Shown here one piece after another: positions 62,339-64,000 of a stretch of DNA of 64,000 nucleotides. The first letter of the stretch is position 1. The number at the start of each line of letters is the position of its first letter. The stretch comes from an uncultured Paracoccaceae bacterium (GTDB taxonomy: Bacteria > Bacteroidota > Bacteroidia > Flavobacteriales > Flavobacteriaceae), in assembly GCA_943788135.1 (NCBI GenBank), contig CALSPC010000005.1, positions 1-64,000 on the forward strand, in the 5' to 3' direction. The notes beneath the pieces were generated by a model, which was given only the letters and a program-made list of their open reading frames with translations, did no database searches and was not told the origin of the DNA. A program made the position numbers and the translations under genes.

Positions 62339-64000
62339 ATGCAAAGTTTTAGAACCGAAATAGAAAATCCAATTGTTGAAAAAGACATTATTGAATTAGC
62401 CGACAAAATTGAGAAATTTAAACAGGGAAAAATTGACGAGGAAAAATTTAGAAGTCTTCGTTTAGCTAGGGGCGTCTATGGACAACGCCAACAAGGAGTT
62501 CAGATGATTCGGATTAAGCTTCCTTATGGAAAAGTATCCAGTCATCAATTGCGACGTATTTCTGAAGTTTCTGACGAATATTCTCGTGGACGTCTTCATA
62601 TCACAACGCGTCAAGACATACAAATTCATTATGTTGATTTGGACCGTACGCCAGAACTTTGGGCAGAACTGGAACGTGATAATGTTACACTAAGAGAAGC
62701 CTGTGGAAATACGGTCAGAAATGTAACCGCTTCTGAGACAGCAGGTTTTGATGTCGATGAACCTTTTGATGTTTCTCCTTATGCAGATGCGCTATTTAAA
62801 TTTTTCCTTAGAAATCCAATTTGTCAAGAAATGGGACGAAAATTTAAAGTATCGTTCTCGTCTTCAGATGAAGACACAGGATTGTCCTATATACACGATC
62901 TTGGTTTTATAGCTAAAATCGAAAACAATATTCGCGGGTTTAAAGTGATGCTTGGTGGTGGATTAGGATCGCAACCACGTCATGCCGATGAACTTTATAG
63001 TTTTTTACCAACGGATCAAATTATCCCATTGATGGAAGGTGTATTGCGTGTTTTTGATCGCCACGGCGAACGCAAAAGTCGTTCCAAAGCACGCATGAAA
63101 TTTCTTTTAAAATCAATTGGTCTTGAAGCATTTAAAGCACTTATAGAAAAGGAGCAAAATGCGATTGAACACCAAAGTGTTCCCATAAATCATGAGGACT
63201 TTCCGATCTCTAAAGCTGTAGAGATTGAGGCGCCAAAAGTTGAAATAAAAGACCAAAAAACTTACGAATTATGGAAGTCAACCAATTTGATTCCACAAAA
63301 ACAAGACGGTTTTAAAGCGATCGGGATTAAAGTTTTACTTGGGGATTTTTACACAGATAAAGCGCGAGCTTTGGCGGATTTAGTTGAAACCTATGCCGCT
63401 GGCGAATTGCGTTTAACTTTGCGTCAAAATATTGTAATTCCTTTTGTACGTGAAGATTTGGTGCCGTTCATTTATACAGAACTAGAAAAATTAGGGTTTA
63501 CGGAATTGGGATATAATAAAGCCGTAGATATTACAGCCTGCCCAGGTACAGACACCTGTAATTTAGGAATTTCAAGTAGTACAGGGATCGCTCGTGAACT
63601 TGAAAATGTGATCAAAACAGAATATCCGGAGTATTTAAATAACAACGATTTAGTTATAAAAATTAGTGGTTGTATGAACGCTTGTGGACAACACAACATG
63701 GCAAACATTGGTTTCCAAGGCATGTCTATAAAAACCAAAGACAATTTAGTAGCACCAGCATTACAAGTCTTGTTAGGAGGAGGAAACTCAGGAAATGGAA
63801 GCGGACGTTTTGCAGATAAGGTGATTAAAATCCCTAGCAAGCGAGGGCCACAATCATTACGATTAATTCTTGATGATTTTCAAGAAAATTCAGAAGACAA
63901 CACATTTTATGAGTATTACGCTGCTCAAGGCGAGAACTACTTTTATAACCTTTTGAAGCCCTTAGCAGATAGCACTAACTTGACCGCTGAAGATTATATA
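62339..64000 (+). CDS. Sulfite reductase hemoprotein (nitrite/sulfite reductase family), partial
   Basis: The first 554 codons of a ferredoxin-type siroheme enzyme that reduces sulfite to sulfide; the frame is open to the window edge. The N-terminus reads MQSFRTEIENPIVEKDIIEL. Two ferredoxin-like repeats and siroheme-binding segments (RLHITTRQDIQIHYVD) follow. The 4Fe-4S/siroheme cysteines are in ITACPGTDTCNLGI and KISGCMNACGQHNM. Operon context, last after cysHDN, favours sulfite over nitrite as substrate. The ATG at 62339 is 8 bases after cysN. Confidence 0.92.
   Translation, partial: MQSFRTEIENPIVEKDIIELADKIEKFKQGKIDEEKFRSLRLARGVYGQRQQGVQMIRIKLPYGKVSSHQLRRISEVSDEYSRGRLHITTRQDIQIHYVDLDRTPELWAELERDNVTLREACGNTVRNVTASETAGFDVDEPFDVSPYADALFKFFLRNPICQEMGRKFKVSFSSSDEDTGLSYIHDLGFIAKIENNIRGFKVMLGGGLGSQPRHADELYSFLPTDQIIPLMEGVLRVFDRHGERKSRSKARMKFLLKSIGLEAFKALIEKEQNAIEHQSVPINHEDFPISKAVEIEAPKVEIKDQKTYELWKSTNLIPQKQDGFKAIGIKVLLGDFYTDKARALADLVETYAAGELRLTLRQNIVIPFVREDLVPFIYTELEKLGFTELGYNKAVDITACPGTDTCNLGISSSTGIARELENVIKTEYPEYLNNNDLVIKISGCMNACGQHNMANIGFQGMSIKTKDNLVAPALQVLLGGGNSGNGSGRFADKVIKIPSKRGPQSLRLILDDFQENSEDNTFYEYYAAQGENYFYNLLKPLADSTNLTAEDYI

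Noticed and set aside
1-64000. CRISPR arrays, tRNA genes, insertion sequences, prophage
   Set aside because: I looked through the gaps between genes and saw no spaced repeats, cloverleaf-like sequence, transposase or phage genes.

Overview
The window comes from an AT-rich chromosome of a marine-type member of the Flavobacteriaceae (Bacteroidota). The evidence is SusC/SusD nutrient uptake, GLPGLI-family and DUF5686-type envelope proteins, LytTR and SusR-like regulators, -7 promoter elements of the form TAnnTTTG, and few Shine-Dalgarno sites. The genus cannot be read from the sequence. Apart from one possible gene tail at the left edge and a sulfite reductase cut at the right edge, genes are complete. 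One gene (DUF5686-like, 25579-28078) is split by a +1 frameshift. I see no tRNA, rRNA, CRISPR array, insertion sequence or prophage.

Layout: (i) 1-13.9 kb is a compact polysaccharide utilisation locus (PUL), best read as laminarin / beta-1,3-glucan: LytTR response regulator, SusR-like membrane regulator, SusC, SusD, a surface lipoprotein with three near-identical 156-residue modules, a GH3 beta-glucosidase and a GH16 laminarinase-type enzyme. (ii) 13.9-24.4 kb is mostly housekeeping: Kdo transferase, a DegT-type aminotransferase, an amidohydrolase, then a minus-strand series lspA, fabD, folA, thyA, nucleoside transporter, bifunctional-nuclease protein, etfA, etfB. (iii) 24.4-30.7 kb holds pdhB, facing etfBA across a 28-bp perfect palindrome, then the broken DUF5686 gene and a membrane pyrophosphatase. 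(iv) 30.7-39 kb is a deoxynucleoside kinase, a secreted protein of unknown function and a two-component system (minus strand), divergent from two GLPGLI proteins and an outer-membrane beta-barrel protein. Three 10-bp-phased TTAAC repeats lie between them. (v) 39-45 kb has two small unknowns, an EamA transporter, metK, a PagL-like deacylase and a GIN-domain lipoprotein.

(vi) 45.2-49.3 kb is an aromatic amino acid operon (pheA, aminotransferase, tyrA, DAHP synthase-chorismate mutase). It is preceded by a leader peptide in which 9 of 11 consecutive residues are Phe or Tyr, a mutually exclusive antiterminator, and a terminator whose T-run touches the pheA start codon. (vii) 49.4-53.7 kb is the leucine operon leuACDB (minus strand). 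(viii) 55.4-64 kb is a sulfur operon under a SAM-I riboswitch: O-acetylhomoserine sulfhydrylase, MetX-like enzyme, second sulfhydrylase, DUF2061 protein, cysH, cysD, cysN and sulfite reductase. The metK leader carries a different SAM-binding RNA that fits the SAM-II/SAM-V class.

The strongest observations are regulatory: the Phe/Tyr attenuator, two SAM riboswitch classes in one genome, the etf/pdh palindrome, and the phased repeats between the two-component system and the GLPGLI cluster. The triplicated lipoprotein and the GLPGLI/beta-barrel cluster are the best protein-level unknowns.
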